This document shows positions 24,017 through 36,668 of a stretch of DNA of 64,000 bases, piece after piece. The stretch spans positions 25,985,501 to 26,049,500 of the forward strand of contig NC_068559.1 of NCBI RefSeq assembly GCF_022201045.2, in the 5' to 3' direction. Under the pieces are notes generated by a model, which had not been told where the DNA came from, ran no database searches, and saw nothing but the letters and a program-made list of their open reading frames with translations. The stretch is from Citrus sinensis (taxonomy: Eukaryota > Streptophyta > Magnoliopsida > Sapindales > Rutaceae). The first letter of the stretch is position 1. The number at the start of each line of letters is the position of its first letter. The translations under genes and the position numbers were made by a program.

Positions 24017-27000
24017 ATGTATGTAGTTCTCTCCTCAGGGCCCATTCTGGATTTCCTCCTCCTGTATTTTTTTTTAAATTTATTACATTATTTATATGTC
24101 TTAATTAATGTGGTTTACATATGTACAGGGGAGCTATTAAATTGGAGCTTCGATGTCCTCAAAAAGTAGATGGAATCGCAATTGATCCTGAACCTGATTG
24201 GAGTTTCGATGCTCTTTTATCCGAACTTAATTCACTCGAAACTAGGCTTAATGCCTCCTCAAAGCCAGTGCCTTTCACCAAAACAAAATCCCGGTAATGC
24301 ATCTTCATTATCTCTTTTTGTTACTATAATTTCTTTTCTTTTTTTTTTTTTTGGTTATGTTGGTGTGCATGTTTCAACAGTTTCTTTTGTTTCTGTAATA
24401 TGTTGTTTTAGAGAAATTTCAACTGGGAAAAGTGTTGAGAGCAATGCGAGGGCATTTGTCATTCGCGTATCGGATGATGAGTTGGAGAATGATAATGAAC
24501 GCAAGGGTGAGGAGGTTCACAATGGAAGTTTGGTGGCAGTGAAACGATTCACTTGTGATGCACTTTATTTGAGGTATGTTTTCCTTTCTGGACCTGTAAA
24601 TTTGTGTTCCCTTTTCAACAATATAGTTGCGCTTCCAATCTCCTATTATCGTGGTAAGTTAATGTTTGTTTCTTCGAATGATACAAAATGTATTGAGGGT
24701 TTACTTTTATCTTTCAGTGAGAGTGATGATTCTGATGACGACGTAGCACTTGGAGGTGAATCATTTTTAATGGATGAAGTGGGGTTAGCGGATGGTGCTT
24801 TGGTTGAGTTAACCCATCAGCACCAGCTTGGAGTTAAGGTTTGTACTTTGTAATATTATCTTATGTTATTTAAGCGGTGGCCTATGTGATTAAGTGCTTA
24901 TAATTTCACACTATTTTTCATTTTTCCCCCGGTTTTGGGTGATTATATCTGTGACTTTTTATTACTTTTCGGTTGTCAGTAGAGAATTGAGAATTCTTTG
25001 ATTTATTTGTTTGTTAACAATGGCTTGTTTAACAGGAGGAGATTAGGAACCTGATTTCGACATTAGAGACACAGTTAATCAGTGAAAATGAACAGTCAAC
25101 CTCTGCACTTGCCCAAGTTGAGAAATATAGAGACATGAGAAGGGAAATGGATAGAAAAATTGATACTGTATATCAGCGGAAAATGTAAGAACATATTTTC
25201 TGTTTTTCAATGCAGTGTGTTTCTTTCCAAAACAAGGTTAAATTTGCTGAAATCCAAGTTTCTTCAATCATGTTTCTTGCTAAATCATTCTTTTCTGTTT
25301 AAAGTTTTAGCAGCAGAACATTAACTCTGTTATAATATGTATTTATACTTATATGTACAGTTTGTGATCTGTTGCTTCTGAACTCTAATTAAAACTAGGT
25401 ATTCAATGTGAGAAATTTTTAGAACAGTAGTTTCTTTTGCCTTAGTTTGCATATGAGATTGTTTTCTTAAAGATCTGTTTTGTTTGGTTCTTCTAAGATA
25501 GTTGGGGATGTCTGTAAATAGTACTACTTCCTGAGTCTATAATTCCAAGTGAGATTGGATATTTTAAGACATCGTAATTTATCAAATGGTGTAATTGCAT
25601 CAGAAGCTGCAAATTTATTTCTGTTGATTGAATCAATTTTGCAGGTTTAACTTCATTTTTAAGTTTTTGCTTTGAAATACCAATGCATCCACCTTCCTGC
25701 TTTTTAGGATTTAATTTGTTGAATTTCATTTCAAACTTTTGCTCTGTGGTGTGTTTTAATATAGATAAGGTTTAATGTCTGATATGCCTTGAGAGTATCT
25801 TGTATTATTATTCTCTGGGATAATTTAGGATCATTAAAATCCTGGAAATTGACCTTTTTTATTTTTTTATTCTCTAAAAATCACTAGTGCAGAAGCACTA
25901 GATAATCATTTGACTGCTGTCCAGCGGGACCATGAACTCAAATCGCAAATAGAGGAAAGGAAAATAAGAAGTGATGCAGCTTATGAAGAAGCCAAGAGAA
26001 AGGAAAGGGCTCTTCAAGAAGAAAAACTACGTCAAGAAAAAGTTAAAGCAGAGGCAGAGGTTTGTTGTTTACATTACTATGTGTGTAACCTATAGCTATA
26101 GTATTTCTGTGCCTGCAGTGTTCATGTTTATTCCTAATAGTTTCATTCTGGTATATCAAAGATTAACATTATCTGTAGTTTAATGCTGATATTATTTAAG
26201 TGTTAGCTAGAATCAGTATAAATATAATTTTTCCAGATGCAGGCTAAACTTAGAGCTGAGGAAGCAAAAAGAGCTGCTTTAGAAGCTGAGAAGCGAGCAG
26301 CAAAAGAAGCGGCAGAAAGGGAAGCTGCTGAAAACTCTAAAAGGATTACTGCTGGAGTGTCTCAAGATGGAGCTTGTGGACGTCAACCGGATGACAGTTC
26401 AGTAATTGCTGGTGCTCAATCTAGGGGATCTAGATCTGATGGAACAAAGAAACTACAATCAGCTGGTATTTATTTTTTAATCAGTTACAGTAAACACCTT
26501 TTATAATCATGAATTGACTTTCTTTTTTCTTCTTAAAAGTTTCAGAGTCCAATGACAGTTTAACATGTTCAATTAAAAATGCTTTGTCTAAGTGGACATT
26601 TTCCTTGTTTATAATCTAAGATTTTTCCTCATCTGATGTTGGTAGCACAGTCAGAGCTACTGAAAGTGCTTTAAACATAGAGCAAAAACGACTACAGAAG
26701 CTTAAAGAGTTGGATGAGGAAAACCAGTCATTGAAATTAAGCTCCAATGAGGTATTTCTACCTCAATACATGCTGAGTTCTGTCAGCTCTAAATTGTTTC
26801 GGCTTTCTGAATCAAATTTAATTTGTATGCTATTGCAAATTTTTAAATTCCTAAATTGAACATCTCAATATTTCATTTCCTTAATCTTTTGTCTTGAAAT
26901 TGTAATATATTTTCCTTAATTCTCTTTCGGCATTTTCATGGGATACACACTGCATTCTGTATAATGTGCTTTCCTTCTTGGTTAGGATTTCGGTGGCTAT

Positions 27001-29795
27001 GAAAAGGATATTTCCAGGCTGATAAGACAAATTAGGGGGCTGAAAGACAATGTCAGGTAAGATAGATGACTTCATTTAGCTTATCGCTTTATCATACGTG
27101 GAACCTTTTCTATGTAACAAAAGCTTCAGTATCAGTATTTGACAATGTATTGAATTACATGAATTTCAAACATTTCAAGCTGCTACATGATAACTTGAAC
27201 ATTATCATTTTAATTTGGCTTTAGCATGATTTTGTATGCTTACGTTTCTTAGATTTCGCATTGTCTTATTCTGACAATGGAAGCGTACAACTGAAACATC
27301 TGAATCATTTTGTTCTAAATACTTCCATTTTGGTTGGAATTCTCAGACATCATAAATTTAGTATTTCTGGGTTTTTTTTTTTAAATTTAAATTTATTTAC
27401 TTCTTGCAGGACAAAAGCAAGTGAACTTGTTAAGATTTTAAACAATCCTCTTTGTCCTCAATCCATCAGCCTTGCAACTTTTTCCAAGAAGGTAATAGCC
27501 CAGAATCATCCATCATTCTAATCTATCATTTTATTTATTTTACATAATTATTGAGGCCAGAATCATGGAGCCCATCATCAATGTTAACAGTCTTTTCATT
27601 TCCTGTACATTTTTTGGAAGCCAAATGGAACCTGCCTTGAGAAGCTCTTAAGATAATCATTTCTCCAATTCTTAATTATATTTAGCGACTAATGCATTCC
27701 TATTGCAATTATCATGCCATTATGAGAGGTTCTACTTGCAAATTTAGTTACAGAACATGATAAGTGAACTTGAAAGACATTCTAACATCATTCCTCATTC
27801 TAATACTACAGGTTGTCTCCCGTTGTGAAACCCCTGATGATAATGTCGCTATGTCATGTGGCTATGTAATTGTTTTGGTTGCATCACAGGTATTGTATAT
27901 CTGGTTTACTGACTTTCGTTTAAAGTAAACATATAAATTCTCTTCATTTTATTTTTCTCTCTGGATACAGCCGTCACAAGTATATGAAATTCATCATAGA
28001 TTACACCTTTTCTAAACGCTTTTAGCGTGCCTTCAATTTCTAAATTACATTCTAGATTTAATTGGAGGCCAAATAATGTTCAACAATAAAACAAGAATTT
28101 TGCTAATAGTTAAACTAAACCCAAGCTCATCACCTTACCCAGGCGGCTGAAAGAATCAAGCCCTCTGGTTTGTAAAATTTTTAAGAGCTTTGAGGAGAAG
28201 TACATGTGAATGAAAACACAAACATTACTTTGCCCATCCATACTCCCATCAAAACTTATACCACCCAAGTTGGATCCCTTGCCGTCAAGCGTCAAGTAAG
28301 ATTTGTACTGATAGCCCTGGAACAGGTTGTGTCAAAACTTTTTTAAGTGAACTAGGATGGATGGTAATTAATCTAGGCCAGCCAAGGCAGAATAGGCAAC
28401 AGACGTTACAATGTTTCAGAGTTTATTTGCTCATTATGAAGAATTATTTCTGAACTGTTGACTGGATAATTATCTGAGTCTCTTTATATTTGTGAATCAG
28501 GTCCCACAGGTGATGGATATTCTTCTTGGAGAGTTCCATCGAGCTTGCATCTACACGGTCCCAAAGCATATAGTATTCTCAGAGGTGACCCAGTTTTAAG
28601 CTCACTCAAGCCTTCTTTTGATTATGTTTTCCAGTATGCTCTGAGGACACATTGTTCTAACCATTTTGTTAAAAATTTTCATCTGGAACAAAATGCATTG
28701 AGGTTATTTACTGGTTACCCATTGCCGACCCTTTGAAAATAATATGTCATGCCAGGGGCACTGACAGAGGAGAAGGATCGGGGGGGGAGCAAAACCCTTT
28801 CATTTTTGAAAAAGGGTGAACCACACCTCTACCCACCCACCTCAACCCAACCAACCACCACTCTTCTTCTCTTTTTCTTTCTCTCTATTAATTCCTAACC
28901 TTTCCAAACTTTGTTCCTGGATTTCTGGAATAAAGTCATAGATTTTCTTGTGATTTTTGCTGCTGCCAACATACTGATTCTAATTAATGTTTTACTAGTT
29001 CAGGCTGCATTTGAATCAGAAGAGGCTTACTACAAAACTATTGGATACCGTGAGGAAGATGGAAAGATAGAGTCTCTTGAGAATTATTTGAGCCGATTAA
29101 AATCTTACATGAGATTATATGCAGCTCTTATTCAGGTTTGTTGCTCCTAGACTTCAGCATATTCATCATACTCATGTGCTTTGCTATTTTGGATGAACAT
29201 TATAAATACTCTTAAGTCTGCTGTATAGTGAGTTATAGCTACTCCCAAGTCTTATTTAGTCAAACAACAGTGCATGACCAAGAATGCTTGTTTCGGCAGA
29301 CAGAAATTCCGGGTGTCCAGAATGCACATGGCCTGAAAGAAGGTTGGGCATGGCTTGCAAGGTTCTTAAATGCCTTGCCTGCCAACATATACACTGGTGT
29401 TGCGTTGATTGCATTTCTGCAAGTAAGTTGCTGTAGATATTTGATGAAATTTTATAAATGATTTTTTTTTAATGACCAAGGAGTTTAAAAGACGAGTGCA
29501 TATTCCGCAGTTGGCAGGCTTTGCTCTCTTCAAAAAATACAAATCTCAATTCAGGAAGATATTGGACAATATCTATGACAACTTCCTGAATGCACTCAAA
29601 GCACGAGAAGACTCAAAGTTGAATCTAGTCATTGCTGAGATTCAATATTACATAGAAGATAAAAAATTCCTTGAAGAACCCGAAGGGAGAACTCTGCAGG
29701 CTCCTCCGCTATCAAGTACCTTGGTGCCCGAAGCTGATTACCAAGAATATGGTAGGTATCATCAGTATCAAGAATATGGATATCAATACCATTGA
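24017..29795 (+). CDS. GLE1: mRNA export factor GLE1
   Basis: Nucleoporin-associated GLE1. With inositol hexakisphosphate, GLE1 activates the DEAD-box helicase of the nuclear pore to release mRNPs into the cytoplasm. Exons: AT at 24017-24018, then 24129-24293, 24412-24573, 24718-24838, 25036-25184, 25888-26059, 26237-26465, 26651-26751, 26986-27056, 27410-27491, 27812-27889, 28501-28584, 29004-29135, 29300-29422, 29511-29795; 651 aa. The N-terminal part holds CPQKVDGIAIDPEPDWSF, then acidic stretches. A long charged coiled coil (about residues 155-365, rich in EEAKRAALEAEKRAAKEA-like repeats) precedes the C-terminal GLE1 domain (from about 375: ASELVKILNNPLCPQSIS, MDILLGEFHRACIYTVPK, EGWAWLARFLNALPAN). 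The tail is Tyr-rich (DYQEYGRYHQYQEYGYQYH). The ATG is apparently split by the first intron; an in-frame alternative ATG lies at 24121. Confidence 0.92.
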
Positions 29796-30660
29796 CAAGT
29801 GAACTATGTTGTATATCTTTTACCCAGGTTGAGAGAATTCTCAACGAAAGCCCTTGCCCACCGTTGTATCATTGTATACTCAATTTTTAATATTAATTGA
29901 TAAAGATTTGCTCTTATTTTTTGGTTATGGCTTCCGTATTGCAGCTTTGCTTTACCAGAATTCGATTAACGTTATTAATCAAGGACCATTTATAATGTTG
30001 CTATGATTTCAGTTATCAAAAGTGCTACGATGAAACAAACAGACAAATAAATATTACTGCAAAATTGGTCATACAAGTACTTCTTCCACCAAAGCATGTC
30101 TGAATTTTAATCATTAATTTATGTACATCAAAACAAATTTAAAAGTTTACAAATATGAACGATGACATTGGATTTCTACTAGATCTGTTACTTTCCACCA
30201 AATTATACAAACTATGGTTAAAGATGATTTAGCAAATAGCATAAATGAATGACGGGATGAGGAGGCTCCTTAAGTGCAGTACTACTCTATTAAAGCGGAG
30301 AATTTTACTAAAATAATAGTCCTCCAAAAGTTGTAGCCATCAGAAAATCTAAGAAGCTTAACCCTGTTCTTCACTTGAAACACCCTGCGAGCAGCCGCTA
30401 CATAAGCTTAAGCATCAGATTGCGAGCAACTACATCTTTTTGTCTGTGGGCCATGAATTCATGTCCAATAAGTTTCTGACAGCCCCTGCAATTTAAGCTC
30501 CATTTTAGTCTCTTCACAGAAATTCATCTGTATTTCTCAGACAAAAATAAAAATGGATGATACGTCTATGGTTAACCTTTTGTCTCTTGAGGGAACCTCA
30601 GCATTTGAATCAGCTAATAGGCTATAGCCAAACCAAATAAAAAATCTAGGTGCAAACTGC
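29796..30660. other. Convergent gap between GLE1 and RGLG
   Basis: Both genes end here, so it holds their 3' UTRs. I checked the minus strand at 30361-30500 for a continuation of the RING exon; it does not encode one. No other gene seen. Confidence 0.65.
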
Positions 30661-33600
30661 CTAATAAAGCCTGATTCTCGTCTGTATTGGGGTCCGACAA
30701 ATGGGGCATGATTGGAGGTCTTCTCCACATTCACAGCATGTCTGAATAAAAAATAAATAAATAAACCAGCCTCAATGATGCAACTTCCAAGTTCATGGTA
30801 AAAGTGACGAAATGTAGTAATTCATTTACCTGATGTCCGCAACCGAAGGCCATGTCCTTTGGATTGCCAAGACAAATGGGGCACAGCTGCTCAAGTTCAG
30901 CAATAGAGAAAATTGTTAATGTCCTTTTGAGTTAAATCCGAAAAAATGATGAGGTAATAGCGCAAGTAACTACATTTGTACTAATAAGAAATGAGGTTTT
31001 GGTATCATATCCATCACTGTGCAGAAGAGAATATACCTGGTTATCATAAAAAGAACTTGAGGACGAAGCCGTTCTGACTGGTGTATCATATCCAGAATGA
31101 GCAGGTGCTTGTGCATTACATCCAGTATAAGGAGGTACAGATGGCTGAAAACTGCTTGACCATGAAGGTTTTGTGCTGCTGCTGGAAGATGATGCACTAT
31201 AAAGCGGTGGGGGAAGAGGAACCCTATCTGGAGCATTCATACCATGCTGCTGGCTTTATATAATTTTTAAAAAAAAAAAACTTCAAATTTTACATGTCTA
31301 AATAAAAAAGAAATGTGAACTAAAAAAAATCTATATTAAATTCCAATGATTACCCCAATATGCCAAGCTCAAGAGTTGCCTTATATTGAGAAGGTATTTC
31401 CATCAAAGCTGCAAGAGCAAATTCAGTCTCCTTTCTTGATAGATCCATATTCTTTGACATGATTTCAGTGAAGTTCACAAACTAGCAACAAAGGAAAAAC
31501 AAGCAAGCTTTCCTTACTAAGGACATTGGACACAGTTAGCCAATATATTTCAATAAGTAAATGACACACTTACCTGAAAATTATCAAAAGCTCGAGCAGG
31601 GATGTTATCATCAAATTCCTTCATCATATCCCAAGGCCCATCTCCAACTCCCACTAAAATTATTGACAAAGGGAATTCACTGCAAATAAACATGCGTGAG
31701 AGTATGTATTTGGAAAGATATTAGCAGAAAGTTTCAGAAAACTACCTTGCTTGAACAATTGCATCAATTGTCTTTTGCTCTTGAGAACTGAGCTGACCGT
31801 GTTGTGTATCAACACTTCTTGTAACCTAGAACAACAGACAACTTTTGTAAGATGAAAAGTGCTACACAGGAACTATTGAAAATTGAATTGTAGACAACTT
31901 CTGCCTGAACAGAAATGGTATTCAGATACAAATCTCAAATGAGTTTCCCAAAAATTTGGACAATTCTAAGCTGAGCTATTCTCATAAAAGCTTATTATGT
32001 TTTAATTATACAAGTGAATGTGTTTCGCTATGATAAAATTGTTTAGTTCCCATATCTTACAACAATGAAAAACTGTCTTGATCTATTCTTCCATATCCAA
32101 TGGAATAGTTTGTTCTATTAAAGATTAGATGCTGGTAAAGATTCACCAGCATCATTGCAAGTCTTGAGATTTAATTTACTATATCTGCTAAATTTAGTTA
32201 CCTGGCCATCAGCAATTATAAGCAAAACATGGTATTGGCCTCCACTTTTCTCAACAATCGTCATGGCCATTTCAATGATGGGTGCAAAAGACGTTGGTCC
32301 TACCATCAGAGCACAGGATCCATCTGATTAAGCTTCAGGCATGCCATACAAAAGAGACTAGCCAAAGAAAAACTAGAAGCAGGTACCTGCAAGTCGAAGA
32401 CTGGGAATTATTTCTCTGTACCGTGTCAGCACTTCCTCAAATCCATTGCAGCATATGTCATCCGGGTAGAAACTGAAGACATCTTGATCATGTGTTGATG
32501 CTGCAACAAATACAAGTGACAAGAATCACCTCTTCTTTTCCTCTTTTTTTAAAGTTATAATGGCAATTCAATTCTCTCCCCACTTATCTGGCTGGCTTTG
32601 AGCCCCAGACATCTTGTTTTCTCTCAAGAGATTTTACCAACTAAATCAGCTAGGGCCCACGACAAATATCATAATAAGAACACAACAGTAAAGACACTGA
32701 TTCACATGGAGTATTACCATCTCCAAATCCAAAGCATGGAATTAAATTATCCTCATCAAAAGCTGATAAAGTCTTCCCAATGATGGATATTGCTTGTTCA
32801 TAAGGATTTTGACCGTGTCCAATGTGATGCAAGCTCCTCCGGTTGAATGACCTTGATCCTGAGTTTGAAAGAAACTTGTTAAACTAGCTGCGTTGAGTCA
32901 TTATAAACATTCAAATCATGAAAGATGATACAACACCTGTCCATTCATTGCTTTTCGTGAAATCTATACCAACAATGAGATTAGAAGACTCCAGGCCAGC
33001 ATGTGCAAGAGCACCAGTAACCTGTAAGATTCACCGTACTCATCATTCACAAACTTGATGAAATTTGTCGATCAAAACCAGTTTTTCAGTGAAAATTTTC
33101 AATATAAAATGGCAAAATTTTCAGCAGAATTATGGCTTGACAAATTTCTTTGATTCAACCAGAACTAAGCAATACAAAAGAAACTGCACAATCTTTACTA
33201 GCTAATTGTTTTCCTGTACAAATTAATATAGAAACTGAAATCTTTAAGAGAGAATTTATTAGAAAATTCTCATAATAAGTGTTGATCCCATTTCAAAAAC
33301 ACTGATGTTGACTTCTAAACACTTGTCATAACAATCAGTTTTATGCCACCAACAGGTAAACTATGATAAAGACATCCATATTTGAAAACACACATAAGGT
33401 TGACATATTTCTTTATGTTCTTTGATTGTCCTATTAAATCCCCAACATCCATTCTCCTACTCAACATTTAACACCATCCACACACAATTTCCACAAAATC
33501 ACAAAACAAAACAAAGTGTAAGAATCCCAAATCACAAACAGACGGAACCTGGGCTAACCTGATCCAAGCTCTTGTAATTATCGTCAATCCTTGAATATTT

Positions 33601-33813
33601 CCTATCTAACCGCCTCTGCGGCTGGGGTGTCTGTGAGCCATAGTTAAATGACGGAGAAGGGGCATAGTGCTGCTGAGGAGTGTAATATGGGCTTGCCTGA
33701 GGATATGGAGATGGAGGGGGAGGGTACCCGTAATTGTTCCAAGCAGATGAACTAGCAGATCCCCTTGAAGAATAGTGGCTCCCACTTGAACTCTTAGAGC
33801 TTTTACCTCCCAT
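30661..33813 (-). CDS. E3 ubiquitin-protein ligase of the RGLG family
   Basis: RING domain ligase with a copine/VWA domain, like Arabidopsis RGLG1/RGLG2. Exons (minus): 33813-33559, 33021-32937, 32858-32718, 32500-32387, 32299-32202, 31825-31746, 31679-31574, 31481-31354, 31253-31037, 30886-30830, 30741-30661; 453 aa. The start [11 protein letters not shown] fits N-myristoylation at Gly2 and plasma-membrane attachment. Residues about 15-75 are a low-complexity Pro/Tyr/Ser linker. The VWA domain begins near residue 86 and holds the metal-site motif [11 protein letters not shown], then IPCFGFGD and [13 protein letters not shown] Ser/Pro-rich linker precedes a C-terminal C3HC4 RING (about residues 409-447: CPIC, GCGH, CCEC, CPIC), split by an intron after GCGHQ. 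It ends TRIRLY, as RGLGs do. In Arabidopsis, RGLG1/2 make K63-linked chains and act in auxin and drought responses. The same role here is inference. Confidence 0.93.
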
Positions 33814-35313
33814 TTGCAGCGAGAAACAAAACTCACTATCTAAACTTGTTCACAATTCAATTAACTGGATCTCCCCCAACAAAATGTCAGCCTTGCAAAA
33901 TCTAATACCCGCAAAATCTAATTATCTTGATCATGAATAGCATCAGCAAGAGCCTTATATACATCAAAGGCGGCTAATAAAACTAAAAACAATTTATAAA
34001 TATTTGACTTTTTTTTTCACCTTGCGTGGCTATAATCAATAGCATTGGCAAATGCAGGGAATAAAGAACGCAAAAGATTCAGAATTTCGTGAGAAGAAAA
34101 TGAACTTAATAATGATTTTATGCATAGAAAAACTAAAAGTCTGAAACAAAGACCAAGAAAAATATCAAGAGGGCAGCTTTAGATGACCAATTCAAACGAC
34201 ACCGACGATTGGAACTTCTTGAAAATGATTACTTGTTGAAGATCTCTCACTACCTGGAAAACCCGAGCATTGAAAGTGGGTATTGTATTGAGAAACAAAC
34301 ACGCAAGAAAAATATTACAGTTGAATTTGAAATAGTTTGATGATGCCTTATTCATGAACGTAACCTCCCCAGCTAGTAAACTTGATCAAATGCAGAGTCA
34401 ACTCAAAACTCGAAGTTAAAAGCCCCACTGTTCCAGTTCAATCAATGGGTCAATTAAAAGAAAGTCATCGACTTTTGATGAGATCAAATTAAATTAGTTA
34501 ATCATCCCTGATAACATTGGCTTAAAGGGTCATTGTCTTCATTTACTATTTTTTTAGTAGTGATAATTAGTTCGGGCCATTGACCCACCCTGAATTGAAG
34601 GCCACTACCTTGATTTCTATCCTCAGTCAATTATTTATATTTATATTCCAATCATGATTGCAATCTCTAATAAAAAAAAAAAAAATTCCGAAATCATTGT
34701 ATGTATGCGTGTATTGGCAAAATAAGATTCCTTATATCTCTTATTTTTTTTTTTTTTAAATAAACGTAGAATGTAAATGGGGTTACCTGAGAAATAATGA
34801 AGAGCTTCCTATTTCCTTCTGAACTAATGAATTGAAAAAAAAAAAAAAAAAAAGATAGGTACGTTTACTCCAGTCTTTGTTATATAAGCCTTGAAGAGAT
34901 CAGAGATGCACTCAAATTCCACGTCGTCTAAAAGTTAAAAAGACTTATGATAAGATGTAGATATCATCTAAGTAGAAGATAAAATAAATCCTTTTTAAAA
35001 ACTAAAAAGAGTACAACAAAAACGCCAAATCATTAGGAGTTGATGAGGAGTTTGCGTTTTGTTGTCATTTTGTTTGTTGGAAAGCTTCTCTCGTATCAAA
35101 ATTTTTTAGAAAAAAATAAATAATTTAACTACATAAATAATGTCCTAAAAACTTTCAAAGTTAAATTCGAACTCAAAATTTAGTAAACTTATTATTATTT
35201 TATATTTCTTTATTAATGTCGTTGGTTGATTTTATTGTTATAAACTTATTATATATTAATGGATATCACAATCCTTAAAGGAAACGACATTAGGAACTGA
35301 ATAGAGATGCACA

Positions 35314-35346
<33 letters not shown>
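33814..35346. other. RGLG upstream region
   Basis: Promoter side of RGLG. AT-rich, with A-tracts at about 34672-34685 and 34835-34853 and an (ATT)n microsatellite at about 35317-35346 that borders the Mutator-like element on its right. No coding sequence supported. Confidence 0.55.
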
Positions 35347-36668
35347 GAGTAATTTTCATGGACCTCGCCTGAAATTTAGCATATTAATACTTAAATAAAA
35401 TGTATTGATGTAATTACAGACATCTCCATGTCGTTAGTATAAAAATACATATAACGTTAGTATAAAGAGTAAATATGTAAAAATATATTTAAATTTTAAA
35501 ATAATTTAAAATGAAGCTCGAGATATATGAGAAATCTACATCTTATAAACCAAAGCTTGACAATGACTAGTGGACAAAAACTAAAACTTGGCAATGACTA
35601 GTGGACAAAGGAAAACTAAAATATCCACTAAATAAAACATCCACTTACCTTTCTCGCTCAAACAAGTAAAAACTCATAACCATTTTCATCTTTTTTCTAA
35701 AGTTGTGAAGAAATCAAGATTAGAAAAATTTTTAGCTTTAGATTTTGGTGTTGGCTCAAGTCTTCCACGAAGGCGCGACGGCGAAGAAGCCAAAGGTCGG
35801 GAAGAAACTTCCGAAGAAAGCCGCTTCTAGCAACAAGGAGAAGAAGTGTGCCAAGAAAAGCATCAAGACATACAAGATCTACATCTTCAAAGTCCTAAAG
35901 CAAGTCCATCCTGATATTGGAATCTCGAGCAAGGCATGATATTTTTAAGGAGTTTGCGAGGTACAAGAAGAAGCCGACGATTACATCTTGGGAATTTCAA
36001 ACCGTTGGGAGACTTGTGCTTCCTGATGAGCTAGCTAAGCTCATTGTTTATGAGGGTACCAAGGATGTTACTAAGTTTACTTCTTGAATGAAGTTTGTTG
36101 CATCGGTCGATGGATTTGGGTGTTAGGGGATTTGCTTAGTTAGTCGTTTAGGCTTTTAATTTTACTAGACAAAGATGTTTTTATTTTTATTTTTATTATT
36201 TTCATTTTGGGTGGGTTTTTAGGGTTTGTTTGAATGTACTTGAAATTGAGATTTGATCTAAGTGATAGGCATGTTCATTATTTTAGAAAATGAAAATGAA
36301 ACATGATTTCAAATTTGCCTTGTTGGTTCTTTAATGAATTGTGATTGGTTATTTTGAAATTCTCTTATGTGCAATAAATGTGTTTTAGGAATTAAATTTT
36401 AATATGCAATGTAAATTACTTTATATCGAGGGTTATTTTGATTTTTTAAATGTTTTGTGATTCCAACTAATCTTATTACTCATGGGTTCTCAAAGTTTTC
36501 CTCAATAATTTATTGTTTTAGCGAGAAGGGTATTTTAGTAATTTAGACAGTCCACTAACAGTTAATTTAACTAATAACTAACGGCAATGAGGTGTCTGTA
36601 ATTATATCAATATATTTTATCTAAATGTTAATATGCTAAACTTAAGAGAAGTTCTCTAAAAATTACTC
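35347..36668. mobile_element. Mutator-like element carrying an H2B fragment (Pack-MULE-like)
   Basis: Long terminal inverted repeats of about 95-105 bp. The left end reads GAGTAATTTT, then TTTAGCATATTAA, AAATAAAATGTATTGATG and TAATTACAGACATCTC. The reverse complement of the right end reads GAGTAATTTT, TTTAGCATATTAA, GATAAAATATATTGATA, TAATTACAGACACCTC in the same order and spacing, then both have CGTTAGT. Total length is 1322 bp. No transposase is present; the interior is mainly a broken histone H2B sequence with its flanks. The target is an (ATT)n tract, so the duplication is ambiguous (TTATTATTA left, TATTTATTA right). A 31 bp-period tandem repeat lies at about 35556-35609. Confidence 0.75.
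35784..36087 (+). pseudogene. Histone H2B pseudogene inside the Mutator-like element
   Basis: The first frame encodes a recognisable H2B N-terminal tail and first helix ([12 protein letters not shown], then [19 protein letters not shown] and ISSKA) and stops at 35937-35939. Right after, in another frame, the C-terminal half resumes ([40 protein letters not shown]) and stops at 36087. Relative to normal plant H2B, part of helix 2 is missing in two short deletions, one of them frameshifting, and no good ATG opens the frame. Plant H2B genes are normally intronless, so the lack of introns does not show how it was copied. It sits wholly within the inverted-repeat element. Confidence 0.88.

Noticed and set aside
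30361-30500. Candidate last exon of RGLG after an AG at about 30488
   Set aside because: Its translation lacks the RING cysteines. The segment 30741-30661 supplies them exactly (CCEC, CPIC, TRIRLY) with a proper acceptor.
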